Assembly: GCA_020161295.1 (NCBI GenBank)
Contig: JAIUOA010000003.1
Coordinates: forward strand, 124,001 to 188,000
Direction: 5' to 3'
DNA from: Bacillota bacterium
GTDB lineage: Bacteria > Bacillota > Clostridia > Peptostreptococcales > Acidaminobacteraceae
DNA: 64,000 nt
This document shows, one piece after another, positions 53,901-61,161 of the stretch. The notes beneath the pieces were generated by a model. It was not told where the DNA came from. It saw only the letters and a list, made by a program, of their open reading frames with translations, and did not search any database. Numbering within the stretch: the first letter of the stretch is position 1; each line of letters opens with the position of its first letter. Both the position numbers and the translations under genes were made by a program.

Positions 53901-54693
53901 AGTTATTTCCTCTAAAATACACCTCATCGCCTAAAATGCCTTTCGTCGTGTCGCCCTTAGTACCGGTATTCGGGTACATGCGCACATCACCGAGACCGAG
54001 GTTCTCGATTATTCTGAACGCGTTTTGATAGGTGTATTCAATTTCGATGTTCGGGTCTGCCGAAACGGTTTTTCTTAGAACGATATTTTGATAGCCGAGC
54101 GGGCCAGGATTTTGTGGGTTATTTAATGTGAGTGAATTAGAAAGAGCGGAGGTTCCCAGTGATGCGGTGGAAAGGCCTGAGCCATAGGTGCCTGTAATTC
54201 CAGGTGTATTAATGAGGTTAAGGTTATTACCGGTAAACGTGATGCTGTCCATGGTATCCTTATTCACGGTGAGCTTATTTGAGCCTTGAAGGTTCGGCAC
54301 CGTACCTGTATTAAGGTTGACGATGCGGCCACCGATTTGGACACGACCAGTAAACGCCTGTGTTTCAACGGCGTTAAAGTTGATTTTTATAAAGGTTGCG
54401 CTGTTGATGGCGCGGGTTCCCATGGCATCGAAGCCGACGCCGACGCGTTCAAATCGCACTTCTACGTCTTTAAGATTATTGCCTAGAATCTCTACGTAGC
54501 CGTTGCTGATTTGAAACACATTATGGGTTATGGCGTATTTGATGTCTGTTACGACGACATCCTGGCCCCCGGCAGTGCCTACCACTAAAGAATAAGAAGC
54601 GATACTGCCCATGGGGAGTACGCTGAATATCGTAATAATGGCCAGTAGCACAGCCAATTTTCTCTTAAATCCATCCCATATTTTTTTCCTCAT
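47917..54693 (-). CDS. Giant IPT/TIG-domain surface protein (2258 residues)
   Basis: A 2258-residue exported protein with a signal peptide (residues 10-32) and a string of at least nine IPT/TIG immunoglobulin-like domains, starting near residues 354 (PTIVSIYPEKGPDTGG), 701 (VKPNIVTVEGGENITITGSNL), 798, 1128 (DIQPNKGSVDGGFYVTISGSDF), 1231 (RIVPTGGSSNGGEIVEIIG), 1376, 1594, 1716 (SVTPKKTSIYGGNKVVLKGADF) and 1811. A fibronectin-like domain is near 1930-2030, and a separate C-terminal domain ends RIKDAGHYVLMTN. No SLH or LPXTG anchor is present, so it is secreted or held by its SLH partners encoded downstream. GAGAGGTG precedes the ATG; no sign of foreign codon use. Confidence 0.94.
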   Translation of the reverse strand: MRKKIWDGFKRKLAVLLAIITIFSVLPMGSIASYSLVVGTAGGQDVVVTDIKYAITHNVFQISNGYVEILGNNLKDVEVRFERVGVGFDAMGTRAINSATFIKINFNAVETQAFTGRVQIGGRIVNLNTGTVPNLQGSNKLTVNKDTMDSITFTGNNLNLINTPGITGTYGSGLSTASLGTSALSNSLTLNNPQNPGPLGYQNIVLRKTVSADPNIEIEYTYQNAFRIIENLGLGDVRMYPNTGTKGDTTKGILGDEVYFRGNNFSDTRNYQVYFLKSLDGSDKFTDVNKAQFISLGLNVNGAEDVLTVRVPNHKDFALRNYYVVITDVQNNQVVAEHVVRNSAGNYDEFTVIQADYKPTIVSIYPEKGPDTGGNVEIKANYVLTLNIPDLSTTGAFKVPAAGESNDEILVLNYADGIYKGENVTITRRINMQIGKKVKFLRDSGGNFQIVKAPTDQIMVITDSVNDAETDPKKDVIVEMQTILTIVGGANAGKQFIFNQIITKPDGFEFEPSTFTPEIGTVLPPVIQIEDTASAYSKFKNETLIAITGDKFLVDRFVDDDGNVITRKPTVLIKKNDNNTFNNRYQLGFFPNEEATGGGITVRGIIKYKLNEDDATEQVLTYPDGRPVTLEMTVLDKNGKVVDGTTNNQIGTKILVRVPNIALIRDGGIKHIQITNPTRKSDEYGKSAIKSDFIEFVKTSDIPVIESVKPNIVTVEGGENITITGSNLQNGLRLFLDGEEITTFTRELDTTGNKILVKFKAPKGREGTTQIQILNPSGGLAVADFTYVKTFNKDPIFNSFTPPLGTFETIVVVNGDNFLKPDPTAVTERGIDAFRLIGTRMLMDGKEVNSYSRDTSGGIIFNLYTAPDEEALISLVAGKATLSKFAPNTTIVEQATGNVVTLTNDALNNPAIETATQTYAIRYSGGSYSAYGRDGALIGAVNIGYSGATGATTIAITGGPTFVATMNNRLVRIGLNEEGEKQAFLADYADSITMKTIDGERFTLSYNFAGQPILTNGRDKTYTIRYEDVDQLVAEDSLGFTRPVVVNSTGIELDGTQLDMITPYTVNSSTGRIEGNLSKVLSKNQIIFTVPYLTTGRGYKDLTVVNPDTKSASKTGNNGFFYIDQASSNPIITDIQPNKGSVDGGFYVTISGSDFEDNVRVFIDSVEVPQNDTYVALDGTWIKVKMPKSIKNLTRDYGVDELAVPVVLVNPDGGNTGRERGFTYIIPSSNPVITRIVPTGGSSNGGEIVEIIGYEFRYYEPYENSVGGPNYDIGDKFTDQYKNGIWDDLLAAGLDPGALQQLPELLNPYYDTYYESVILPKVYFGENEAKIVEFSKGFIKVITPSHAAGAVDVYVINNDSGVSNKVKYTYTSTNPVLNSIVPNFGRRQGQEPKDIYGSKLFKAVVYGYEGDDDDAIQLLDDVEALVRFGDIDNLEIDRIAPNSGLINNQRATVNLDGGLSVSYYGDLGEVKVTLTENNVIYTRTFSYNNTTVFIPMGMLQNNVGNYYVPNGLKGVDPTVYSGNAYEFIKLEIADRRVIVERGYAPEASYDNDTHVVVTTPSYFTIGTVPMTYFNPDGGKSSRTFTYTNPASEPKILTIEPQTLSFDSTKWLVETSVDGGIDIEITGNDFREGVIVSIGGLKATVKELTTKQINGVTYDLIVATVPRATVNDIDKEYPIMIENTDKGLASSANLQDLAGPNHGAQTLPFYFVYKKPLSGPRIDSVTPKKTSIYGGNKVVLKGADFREGAYVIIGTRAGIPIYNGVISERGTVLTFTTPNNMTLGSKDVQVLNNDYGIAIKKGGITVVSAPTLSPVITDADGNPINRIHVTGGQVIRLKGTGFAEGAKVYFGGEWLTVTAKDNIPETEHGIYRDDSIHYVKNGALGTKVEFIDSETLLVTTPEVTFEGPVSIVVKNADGGTTDNTVKLDFTVPIPKDPSGLKVAVVDNRYIKLYEYVSDTASYFEIYVYIGIKTNAELTSNGYRDFKYLGITNIEPYKITTLPGLENMSTAERVVFVVKAVNKFGPSGYSNIAALTYQNVKDIKELGPEDLDGDLGVPTGQNYDAAVNGGVLTVNIAGSLSGSLVNIDLSTQGGLTSTVKRIVIPESQVRTGLTPITVNYGKSQVRFTPVTMNTAIFKAVDNLYNAYARITEDTSTTAARSYLTPVIRGKKQVSKVHSITFDVSSNESTRAFTQATSTLDYTIYFDAAGLTIAQKSQIQLFKYNTATATYEVVSAVLDTSNNRVTARIKDAGHYVLMTNY

Positions 54694-54724
54694 GCCACAC
54701 CTCTCACCACTCTAATATAGTTGT

Positions 54725-54730
54725 ATTATA
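54725..54730 (-). promoter_or_regulatory. Probable -10 box of the surface-protein operon
   Basis: TATAAT on the minus strand 31 bases before the TIG start, without a clear -35 box. The rest of the divergent region to 54993 holds a TATAAT at 54960-54965 for the HD-GYP gene and no gene. Confidence 0.5.
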
Positions 54731-54993
54731 TCAATAAAATGAAGTTTCTCGAATTACGACACCATTACGTCCTGATTAAATCGCCTTTACAGCATAACGA
54801 CTAATGGACAGAATGATAGACCTCAAAATGAGTATCGGTTACCTGGGCATTATTCTTTATCGAAAGGTGGCAATTTGTCTTTATTTTGTAATATTGTCAT
54901 CTAAAATAAAATATTATGTAACCCGCTGTATAGGCCTTTTATTTTCAGAATATTTTGGGTATAATAATTGAAACATATTGTAAGGGGTAGATC

Positions 54994-55890
54994 ATGGCGA
55001 CCTTCAAAATCATCAAAGCAAATGAATCAGAGTCTACTTTAGAGATGAAAAACAAAAATTCAAAAATCGAAAAAAAATATCATGATGATATTTTACAGAC
55101 CTCTGTGATGCATTTGTCGGTTGATCGTATCCTCTACATAGATCCCGTCCCCTCCGCTGAGGCTTATAAATCGTACTATGTCGTAAAGGGCTCCTGCTTC
55201 GTGTTTGATGATGGAAGCATCTTAAGAGAGGGCGATATGCTGATTTTTAGAGGCGTAGGAGAGGTTAAAACGCTTAAGACCTTAGAGGATACCGTCCTTT
55301 TAGTACATGCGACAAATTATGACGTCTACCGCACGCTTGAAAAGAATCAGGATACCGTAGATAAGCTTCTTAAAGAGATTCAAACCAAGGACCACTATAC
55401 AGGCGAGCATAGCTTACGCGTTTATGAGCTGGTAAAGCGTCTCGCGGTTCGACTCGGTTATAAGGACAAGGCACTGAACAACATCACGAAAGCAGCCTAT
55501 TACCATGATTTAGGTAAAATCCATGTGCCTGATGAAATCCTCAACAAAGCTTCGCGACTGAATGACGATGAGTTTGAAGAGATTAAAAACCACGTTCACT
55601 ATGCAAAAGACACCGTCCTCGAGTACTTTAACGAGGATGTATTAAACATCATTCTTCAGCACCATGAAAGAGTTAATGGGTCCGGTTATCCACTTGGTCT
55701 TAAGGGTGATGAAATAAGGCGTGAAGCGCGAATCCTGGCAGTCTGCGATAGCTTCGACGCCATGATCACGAATCGTGTCTATAAAACGGGAAAGTCCATG
55801 GAAGTGGCGCTACTAGAGCTGAAAGAGCTCTCAGGCGTTCAGTACGATAGCGAAATCGTCAGTGCCTTTATCGCCATGATGTTAGAATAA
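54994..55890 (+). CDS. Cupin-like HD-GYP phosphodiesterase
   Basis: A 298-residue cytoplasmic protein. Residues 35-105 look like a small cupin (YYVVKGSCFVFDDGSILREGDMLIFRGVGEVKTL), a possible ligand sensor. Residues 120-295 are a complete HD-GYP domain: DHYTGEHSLRVYELVKRLAVRLGY, AAYYHDLGKIHVPDEILNK, LQHHERVNGSGYPLGLKGDEI and RILAVCDSFDAMITNRVYK. GSGYP replaces the commoner GTGYP. Expected to cleave c-di-GMP. AAGGGG precedes the ATG; TATAAT lies 29 bases upstream. Confidence 0.9.
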   Translation: MATFKIIKANESESTLEMKNKNSKIEKKYHDDILQTSVMHLSVDRILYIDPVPSAEAYKSYYVVKGSCFVFDDGSILREGDMLIFRGVGEVKTLKTLEDTVLLVHATNYDVYRTLEKNQDTVDKLLKEIQTKDHYTGEHSLRVYELVKRLAVRLGYKDKALNNITKAAYYHDLGKIHVPDEILNKASRLNDDEFEEIKNHVHYAKDTVLEYFNEDVLNIILQHHERVNGSGYPLGLKGDEIRREARILAVCDSFDAMITNRVYKTGKSMEVALLELKELSGVQYDSEIVSAFIAMMLE

Positions 55891-55904
55891 CCCTTCTTAA
55901 GCAT

Positions 55905-55940
55905 AAAAAAAAGACTTTAATTCATACGAATCGAAAGTCT
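55905..55940 (-). terminator. Minus-strand intrinsic terminator with no assigned gene
   Basis: AGACTTT-CG-ATTC-GTAT-GAAT-T-AAAGTCT followed by eight T on the minus strand. The plus strand has no U-run after the stem, so it does not serve the HD-GYP gene. Confidence 0.8.
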
Positions 55941-56090
55941 CCAACTAAAAGTTAAGAAGGGGGGAATTTCACGAGTGGGTTAATTTGGGGGATGCCCACT
56001 CGGAATTCATTATTGGGGTTTTGATGCAATTCGGTAAATATTTTGGGGGGTTTACCTTGTTAACGACCTGTGTGTCGCTTAACATGTCTT
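55905..56090 (-). ncRNA. Candidate small RNA ending at the orphan terminator
   Basis: The 310-base gap between the HD-GYP gene and the SARP-like promoter has no convincing open frame, yet carries a strong minus-strand terminator. A TATAAT on the minus strand at about 56092-56097 could start a transcript of roughly 180 nt. It would hold four C-rich single-stranded runs (ACCCCCCA, AACCCCAAT, ATCCCCCAA, TTCCCCCCTT), the second-last in a hairpin closed by GAGTGGG/CCCACTC. C-rich loops that pair with Shine-Dalgarno sequences are known in Firmicutes sRNAs. No clear -35 box; existence unproven. Confidence 0.4.
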
Positions 56091-56282
56091 TATTATAAAA
56101 GCGAGTTGTGTATTAGTTATGACCCCTTTGTGAATATTCTGTTAAGGGTAAAAGAGAATTTTTTTTATATCGGTTTAATTATGGAATGATTAAAACCGAT
56201 GATTAATGGTATAATTAAAAAAGCGTCGAATTTTTCACACATAAAACCGAAACACGCTGAAATCGTGACAAAGGAGCCAAAG

Positions 56283-57503
56283 ATGATGCCATCAGTAGCC
56301 TCACAGCATAGTCCAAAGTTCATCATCCATACATTAGGTCGCTTTGATGTTATCAAGGATGGCCACTCTTTAGTCATGTCTTCTTCAGGGTCTAAGAAAA
56401 TCTGGGAACTTTATAAGTTCATGCTCACCCACAGGGATCGTGCATTTACACCAGAGACGCTCATGGATCAATTATGGGTTTCAGAATCCTATAGTGATCC
56501 GAGAAGCACATTAAGGAGACAAATGCACCGCCTTAGACAGTCATTAGTGGAAGATGACACCGCTGAACACGATAGAAGTTTACTGTTCACAAACGGGTAT
56601 TATAAATGGAACGACCATCTCCAAGTGGAAGTGGATGTGGACCGTTTCGAGCAGCTGATCAAGCTTGGGGAGTCGACTAAGGCTAATACCCCTCAAAAGG
56701 CTTTAGATTATTATTTAGAAGCGCTTTCCTATTACTATGGGGATTATCTACCGGACTGCTTTGACCAGCACTGGGTATTTTCAGTAAGGAACCATTACCG
56801 CCGTCTTTATCTAAAAACGGTGGTGGCGACCATCGGATTGATGAAAACCTATGCGATGCATGATGAAATTATTCATCTCTGTCAAAAGGCCATCCAAATC
56901 GATATCTATGAAGAATCCTTCCATCTTAGCTTGATGGAGGCTTTACTCCATAAGAATGAGCAAAAGCAAGCGCTTGAACACTATGAGTACATCACTGGGT
57001 TCTACTACCACGAGATGGGACTTAAGCCATCGGCTGATATGAAAGCCCTCTATAAACGGCTACTGCAAACCAACGATCCAATCAAGACAGAGAGTAACCT
57101 TTATGAAGCACTCGAATCCAACATGAGCTGGGAGAACGCATTCTTCTGCGAACCATCCGTTTTTAAATCTATCTATGAGCTGGAGCGTCGTAGGAGTCTA
57201 CGCTCAGGTGCCAGCTTTAGCGTAGGTGTCATCAACATTCCATATATTAAAGGGCATTCTCAGTCGCAGCACGACCTCCGTGTTAACCATCTTAAGCTTC
57301 ATCTGATGGAAAAACTGAGAAAAGGCGACACTTTTTCACTCTGGAACGATTCACAGTTCGTCGTTTTACTCCCAGGTGTTGATCATGATCTCATGGAGAA
57401 AATTCTGCACCGCATTTTAGACAACTATCCAAATAACGATACCATCGTCATCAATCAGATCAAGCATCTGACCGCGGATTTACATCAATCTATCAGTAAT
57501 TAA
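56283..57503 (+). CDS. SARP-like transcriptional regulator with degenerate GGDEF domain
   Basis: A 406-residue regulator. Residues 12-105 form an OmpR/SARP-type winged helix (FIIHTLGRFDVIKDGHSLVM, KKIWELYKFMLTHRDRAFTPETLMDQLW, STLRRQMHRLRQSL), residues 125-255 the bacterial transcriptional activator domain of TPR-like helices (FEQLIKLGES, ALSYYYGDYLPD, ESFHLSLMEALLHKNEQKQALEHYEYI), and residues 290-395 a GGDEF-like domain that lost its signature (LRKGDTFSLWNDSQFVVLLPG). The ATG at 56283 follows GGAG by six bases; TATAAT at 56210-56215 makes the longer in-frame start at 56199 unlikely. It directly precedes the LPXTG gene and its repeat operator. Confidence 0.88.
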   Translation: MMPSVASQHSPKFIIHTLGRFDVIKDGHSLVMSSSGSKKIWELYKFMLTHRDRAFTPETLMDQLWVSESYSDPRSTLRRQMHRLRQSLVEDDTAEHDRSLLFTNGYYKWNDHLQVEVDVDRFEQLIKLGESTKANTPQKALDYYLEALSYYYGDYLPDCFDQHWVFSVRNHYRRLYLKTVVATIGLMKTYAMHDEIIHLCQKAIQIDIYEESFHLSLMEALLHKNEQKQALEHYEYITGFYYHEMGLKPSADMKALYKRLLQTNDPIKTESNLYEALESNMSWENAFFCEPSVFKSIYELERRRSLRSGASFSVGVINIPYIKGHSQSQHDLRVNHLKLHLMEKLRKGDTFSLWNDSQFVVLLPGVDHDLMEKILHRILDNYPNNDTIVINQIKHLTADLHQSISN

Positions 57504-57505
57504 TC

Positions 57506-57532
57506 AAACTGTCTTAATTAGGCAGTTTTTTT
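57506..57532 (+). terminator. Terminator of the SARP-like gene
   Basis: AACTGTC and GGCAGTT around TTAATTA, followed by TTTTTTC. Confidence 0.75.
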
Positions 57533-57534
57533 CA

Positions 57535-57589
57535 TGTCACACGGATGTCACGCAGATGTTCTCCAGTTGTCACAATAAATGATTATAAT
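57535..57589 (+). promoter_or_regulatory. Four 11-bp direct repeats and -10 box before the LPXTG gene
   Basis: TGTCACACGGA, TGTCACGCAGA, TGTTCTCCAGT and TGTCACAATAA follow each other without gaps (57535-57578), then TATAAT at 57584-57589. There is no TTGACA at -35. SARP regulators bind heptamer repeats with an 11-bp period whose last copy lies about 8 bp before the -10 box; the spacing here is 9 bp, so this is the probable target of the SARP-like protein. Confidence 0.75.
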
Positions 57590-57651
57590 TTAACTATATT
57601 ATTTTCATATAATTGAGGGGTTCTTAATAATTTGCGTTTTGGAGGATACTT

Positions 57652-59649
57652 ATGAGTAAAAAAATGAAAAAGCTTATGGCATTATTGCTGACTGCGATTT
57701 TGGTCATCAGTAGTACGCCGATCAACACCTTTGCAGATTTAGCAACTTTTTCGATCAATGTTGATCAGATTACGAAGACAACAGCGCATGTTAGTCCAGC
57801 TGCATCAACTCCTGGTTCAACCATCGCTTATCAAATTTCACCTGAAGGTTCGATTAACCCTGTTACTGGCGAAATTACGGGATTACAGCCTGGCACTTCT
57901 TACACAGTGAGTGCAACTGAAACCATAACAGGTACCGTAACGAATACTTATGCAATCAATGTTGAATACTTTCTCTTCATTCCATTTTATTATTATACTG
58001 TCAACTCATCAAAGCACTATATTAATCCCTTAGATTCTTCACTAAGCATTAATTGGAACTGGTTTACGCCTGTCTCTATCAACATCACCTCACCAACCAC
58101 TACATCGAATGTCGCAGCCCCAGTTACCTTCTCCACTTTACCACAATACACGCTTACCGTCTCTGTTGGTAACGGTGGTATTCTAGTGGATTCAAATAAT
58201 CAAATCTATCAACCTGGTAGCACGACCATCAACTTCGAGAAGGACCAAGTGTTTTCATATAAAACCTATGCAAATGCAGGGTTTAACGGTGGCTTGAGTG
58301 GATCCTATACACATCTTGGCACTGGAAATGAAACGGTAACTGTTAGCTTTACATCAGAAGATCCCGTTTATGATTTACCGTTTTATAATCACGGTGGTTA
58401 CTTCTCTGGACTTAACAGTTCTGGTAGCAGTATAAGCAGTCATATTCCATGGAACGATGTCCTTTCTGCAAGCATGACAGCGGATGCAGATCTTGATGCA
58501 TATGCTTTAAATTCACTCGCAACGATTGCACTTGATGTTACTGTAAATGATGGTGACAGTGATGGACCAGCACTTGTCGAAGTGGTATTCTATCAAGAAG
58601 GTAGCAGTTCTCTGTATTATGAATCGGTAACGTCTGAAACGCTCGTCAACTTTGAATATCAAATCCCTAATACTGAAGATGGCCTTCTATTAGATGGATT
58701 CACTTATTTAGAGACGACCAATAGCATGAAAGTCTATCAGAAAATACTGAACTATGATTTATGTGACCTTTATGCGACTACTGGTGCAGCAGCAATTATC
58801 GCTACCGCTGAAGCGCCAGTCATCGTTCACATACCTGTTCAAAAAACAGCACCTGTGGTTACTTCTACTTTCACAGATGGCATCACCATCCCAGAAGGTG
58901 GTACACACAGTTATAAACTTACCATCAACGATGCAGATGAAGTACATTTTGCACAAATGTTCGTCTACTATAATTCCGAAGCACAACATTACGAGATTGC
59001 AAAGGTGTCTTCTTTTGGCAACACTGCGTCGTACGACATATCTTTAACGCCACCTTCTAATCGATTTGCACCTGGCTCACACACGATTACATTCTATGCG
59101 ATAGACGCAGATGGATTGAAGAGCGAAGAGGTCACTTTTGAGTTTATTGTTCCTGAACCACGAACAGAAGAACCTACTGAAAACACCAATCCACCAGCAA
59201 CTGAGCCAGTTGTTCAAGGACCTCAAGGAACGGTTACCGTATCGTATGTCGATCAAGAGGGTAATGCATTAGCACCTGCGTTCTCGTTCACAGGTACCAT
59301 CGGAACAAACTATGCGACTTCAGCTAGAAACTTTGAAGGTTTCACTTTAGTTGAAACACCTGCAAATGCAACCGGTTCTTTTACCGATGCAGGTATAAGC
59401 ATCTCCTATGTCTATTCTAATGACACCCTCGTCGTTGAAGAAGAAGCAGTTGCACTCGGCGATGCAAATGAAGAAGTTACAACTGAGACCACTTCTACGC
59501 CTTCTGAAGAATCATCAGAAGTTGTGCTTGATGAAGCCACTCCACTCGGTGATGCTTTACCAAAAACGGGCCAAGTATCACCTGAACTATTCTATGGTAT
59601 CGGTGGATTGATTTCAGCTGCTGGTGTATATCTGAAGCGTAAAAAATAA
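57652..59649 (+). CDS. LPXTG-anchored surface protein with MucBP domain
   Basis: A 665-residue sortase substrate. Signal peptide residues 1-29 (MKKLMALLLTAILVISSTPINTFAD). Residues 30-500 are threonine/serine-rich beta domains without a family I recognise. A linker (EPRTEEPTENTNPPATEP) leads to a MucBP repeat at about 523-585 (GTVTVSYVDQEGNALAPAFSFTG, NFEGFTLVETPANATGSFTDAGISISYVY), an acidic stretch, and the sorting signal LPKTG near 638 with a hydrophobic helix and KRKK. MucBP domains bind mucin or other glycans. Preceded by a SARP-type repeat promoter. No sortase gene in the window. Confidence 0.92.
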   Translation: MSKKMKKLMALLLTAILVISSTPINTFADLATFSINVDQITKTTAHVSPAASTPGSTIAYQISPEGSINPVTGEITGLQPGTSYTVSATETITGTVTNTYAINVEYFLFIPFYYYTVNSSKHYINPLDSSLSINWNWFTPVSINITSPTTTSNVAAPVTFSTLPQYTLTVSVGNGGILVDSNNQIYQPGSTTINFEKDQVFSYKTYANAGFNGGLSGSYTHLGTGNETVTVSFTSEDPVYDLPFYNHGGYFSGLNSSGSSISSHIPWNDVLSASMTADADLDAYALNSLATIALDVTVNDGDSDGPALVEVVFYQEGSSSLYYESVTSETLVNFEYQIPNTEDGLLLDGFTYLETTNSMKVYQKILNYDLCDLYATTGAAAIIATAEAPVIVHIPVQKTAPVVTSTFTDGITIPEGGTHSYKLTINDADEVHFAQMFVYYNSEAQHYEIAKVSSFGNTASYDISLTPPSNRFAPGSHTITFYAIDADGLKSEEVTFEFIVPEPRTEEPTENTNPPATEPVVQGPQGTVTVSYVDQEGNALAPAFSFTGTIGTNYATSARNFEGFTLVETPANATGSFTDAGISISYVYSNDTLVVEEEAVALGDANEEVTTETTSTPSEESSEVVLDEATPLGDALPKTGQVSPELFYGIGGLISAAGVYLKRKK

Positions 59650-59662
59650 CCCGGTTAGTTCA

Positions 59663-59705
59663 TAAGCCGCGTTTCTAAGGAAACGCGGCTTCTTTCGTTT
59701 TTTCG
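59663..59705 (+). terminator. Terminator after the LPXTG gene
   Basis: AAGCCGCGTTTC pairs with GAAACGCGGCTT, followed by CTTTCGTTTTTT. Confidence 0.92.
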
Positions 59706-59749
59706 AAGCTTAAGGTATAATGGTAGTATAGTAATTCTTAGGAGATGGT

Positions 59750-60157
59750 ATGGAACGGCTGAAAAAAGTATTGGCACCAGAGACGATAAAACAGATTATC
59801 CGATATCTGATCACTGGCTTCACGGCCTTCGGCATCGAATATGCCCTTTATGTCATGCTCCTCAAATGGGCAGGTCTGCATTATATTCTGGCTAGTGTCA
59901 TCGTTTATGCGCTGGTCTTTTGGTTTTCGTTTCTCGTCAACCGCATCTGGTCGTTCAAGTCAAAAGGGAACATCAAACGTCAATTTATACAGTACGGTGC
60001 ACTATTCGCATTTAATCTAGTGGTCTCCAACATCTTCTTAATGAAGCTTTTCACGGATGTCTTCGGCATCAGCGAACTTATCTCTCCGTTTCTTAAGATG
60101 GCCTGCGTGGTCTGCTGGAACTTCCTGATCTACAAATATATCATATATAAAGAGTGA
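59750..60157 (+). CDS. GtrA-like flippase family protein
   Basis: A 135-residue protein with four membrane helices, GtrA/DPMS3 family: QIIRYLITGFTAFGIEYALYVMLLKW, FWFSFLVNRIWSFKSKGNIKRQFIQYGALF and FLKMACVVCWNFLIYKYIIYK. GtrA proteins flip undecaprenyl-phosphate sugars or assist the partner glycosyltransferase. GGAGATGGT precedes the ATG. Seven bases separate it from the glycosyltransferase gene, so they form an operon. Confidence 0.92.
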   Translation: MERLKKVLAPETIKQIIRYLITGFTAFGIEYALYVMLLKWAGLHYILASVIVYALVFWFSFLVNRIWSFKSKGNIKRQFIQYGALFAFNLVVSNIFLMKLFTDVFGISELISPFLKMACVVCWNFLIYKYIIYKE

Positions 60158-60164
60158 GGTCTTT

Positions 60165-61100
60165 ATGGAAGCGCTTTTAAAAGGAAAATCATTAGTACTG
60201 GTCATTCCAGTTTATAACGAGGAAAAAGCACTACGTGCCAACTTCCACGAAATCAAACGATTATTAGCAGAAGATGGCATCCACCCGTGTTTCCATTTCG
60301 TGGACGACGGTTCAAGAGATGGCACCTGGCAGGTGGTGTCCGCGCTGTCCAGCGAGTACGAAGGCGTTACGGGCATAAAATTCGCACGTAACTTCGGTAA
60401 GGAAATCGCGCTTAGGGCGGGTGTCGAATCCGTCGATGCTGATTTATACCTTACCATGGACTCAGATCTCCAGCATCCACCTCGGTACATAAAGGACATG
60501 CTGGAAGTCATGGCACGTGAGGGCTGTGATATCGTGGATGGTGTGAAGGCCTCCAGAGGTCATGAGTCATTTAAACACCGCTTCGTGGCAAAGAGCTTCT
60601 ATAAAGTTCTAAAGTCCATTACTGGCCTGGAAATGGATAACTCCTCCGACTTCAAGCTCATGAACCGTCAGGTCATCGATGCACTGAGGGAGTTCCACGA
60701 GCGCAACCTGTTCTTTAGGGGAATCGTCAGCTGGGTTGGCTTTAAAACGGTGAAATTTCCTTTTGAAGTGGACGATCGCACACTTGGAGAGACGCATTTT
60801 TCAGTGGGTAGGCTGTTTTTACTGGCCATGAGCGCCATTTTATCTTATACGAGCAAGCCTTTGTACCTCACTATCTTCAGTGGCATTTTATTTTTACTTT
60901 TCGCACTTATCATGGGCATACAAACGCTTTATAATTTCTTTTTCGGTCACGCCATCTCCGGTTTCTCAACTGTGATTCTACTGATTCTGATTACCGGATC
61001 CATGATCATGCTTTCGCTGGGGATCATCGGCGTCTACATCGCACGGATTTATGAAGAAATAAAAAGACGCCCGAGATACATCATCGAGCGCCGTGTATAA
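60165..61100 (+). CDS. GtrB-like undecaprenyl-phosphate glycosyltransferase (GT2)
   Basis: A 311-residue GT2 enzyme with two C-terminal membrane helices. Motifs: VIPVYNEEKALRAN, FVDDGSRDGTW, FARNFGKEIALRAGVE, LYLTMDSDLQHPP (metal-binding DxD-type) and NLFFRGIVSWVGFKT. It should transfer a sugar from a nucleotide donor to undecaprenyl phosphate on the inner face of the membrane. With GtrA it makes and flips a lipid-linked sugar; YfhO, encoded convergently, is a likely outer-face transferase. GAGG precedes the ATG. Confidence 0.93.
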   Translation: MEALLKGKSLVLVIPVYNEEKALRANFHEIKRLLAEDGIHPCFHFVDDGSRDGTWQVVSALSSEYEGVTGIKFARNFGKEIALRAGVESVDADLYLTMDSDLQHPPRYIKDMLEVMAREGCDIVDGVKASRGHESFKHRFVAKSFYKVLKSITGLEMDNSSDFKLMNRQVIDALREFHERNLFFRGIVSWVGFKTVKFPFEVDDRTLGETHFSVGRLFLLAMSAILSYTSKPLYLTIFSGILFLLFALIMGIQTLYNFFFGHAISGFSTVILLILITGSMIMLSLGIIGVYIARIYEEIKRRPRYIIERRV

Positions 61101-61117
61101 CTAAAAATCAAAAAAAG

Positions 61118-61149
61118 AAGCACGGGATTTTCGTATCCGGTGCTTTTTA
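61118..61149. terminator. Bidirectional terminator between GtrB-like and YfhO genes
   Basis: AAGCAC-G-GGAT pairs with ATCC-G-GTGCTT; TTTTTAT follows on the plus strand and CTTTTTTTGATTTTT on the minus strand. Confidence 0.9.
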
Positions 61150-61161
61150 TTCATTTAATGG

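Noticed and set aside
54780..54860. Possible c-di-GMP riboswitch between the divergent TIG and HD-GYP genes (minus-strand GCCCAGGTAACCGATAC)
   Set aside because: Only a short resemblance to the GEMM tetraloop-receptor region; the conserved first half and stems are not found.
55946..56060. Short coding gene in the G-rich gap
   Set aside because: No frame with a ribosome site and reasonable composition; the G-runs and hairpin suit RNA or DNA structure better.
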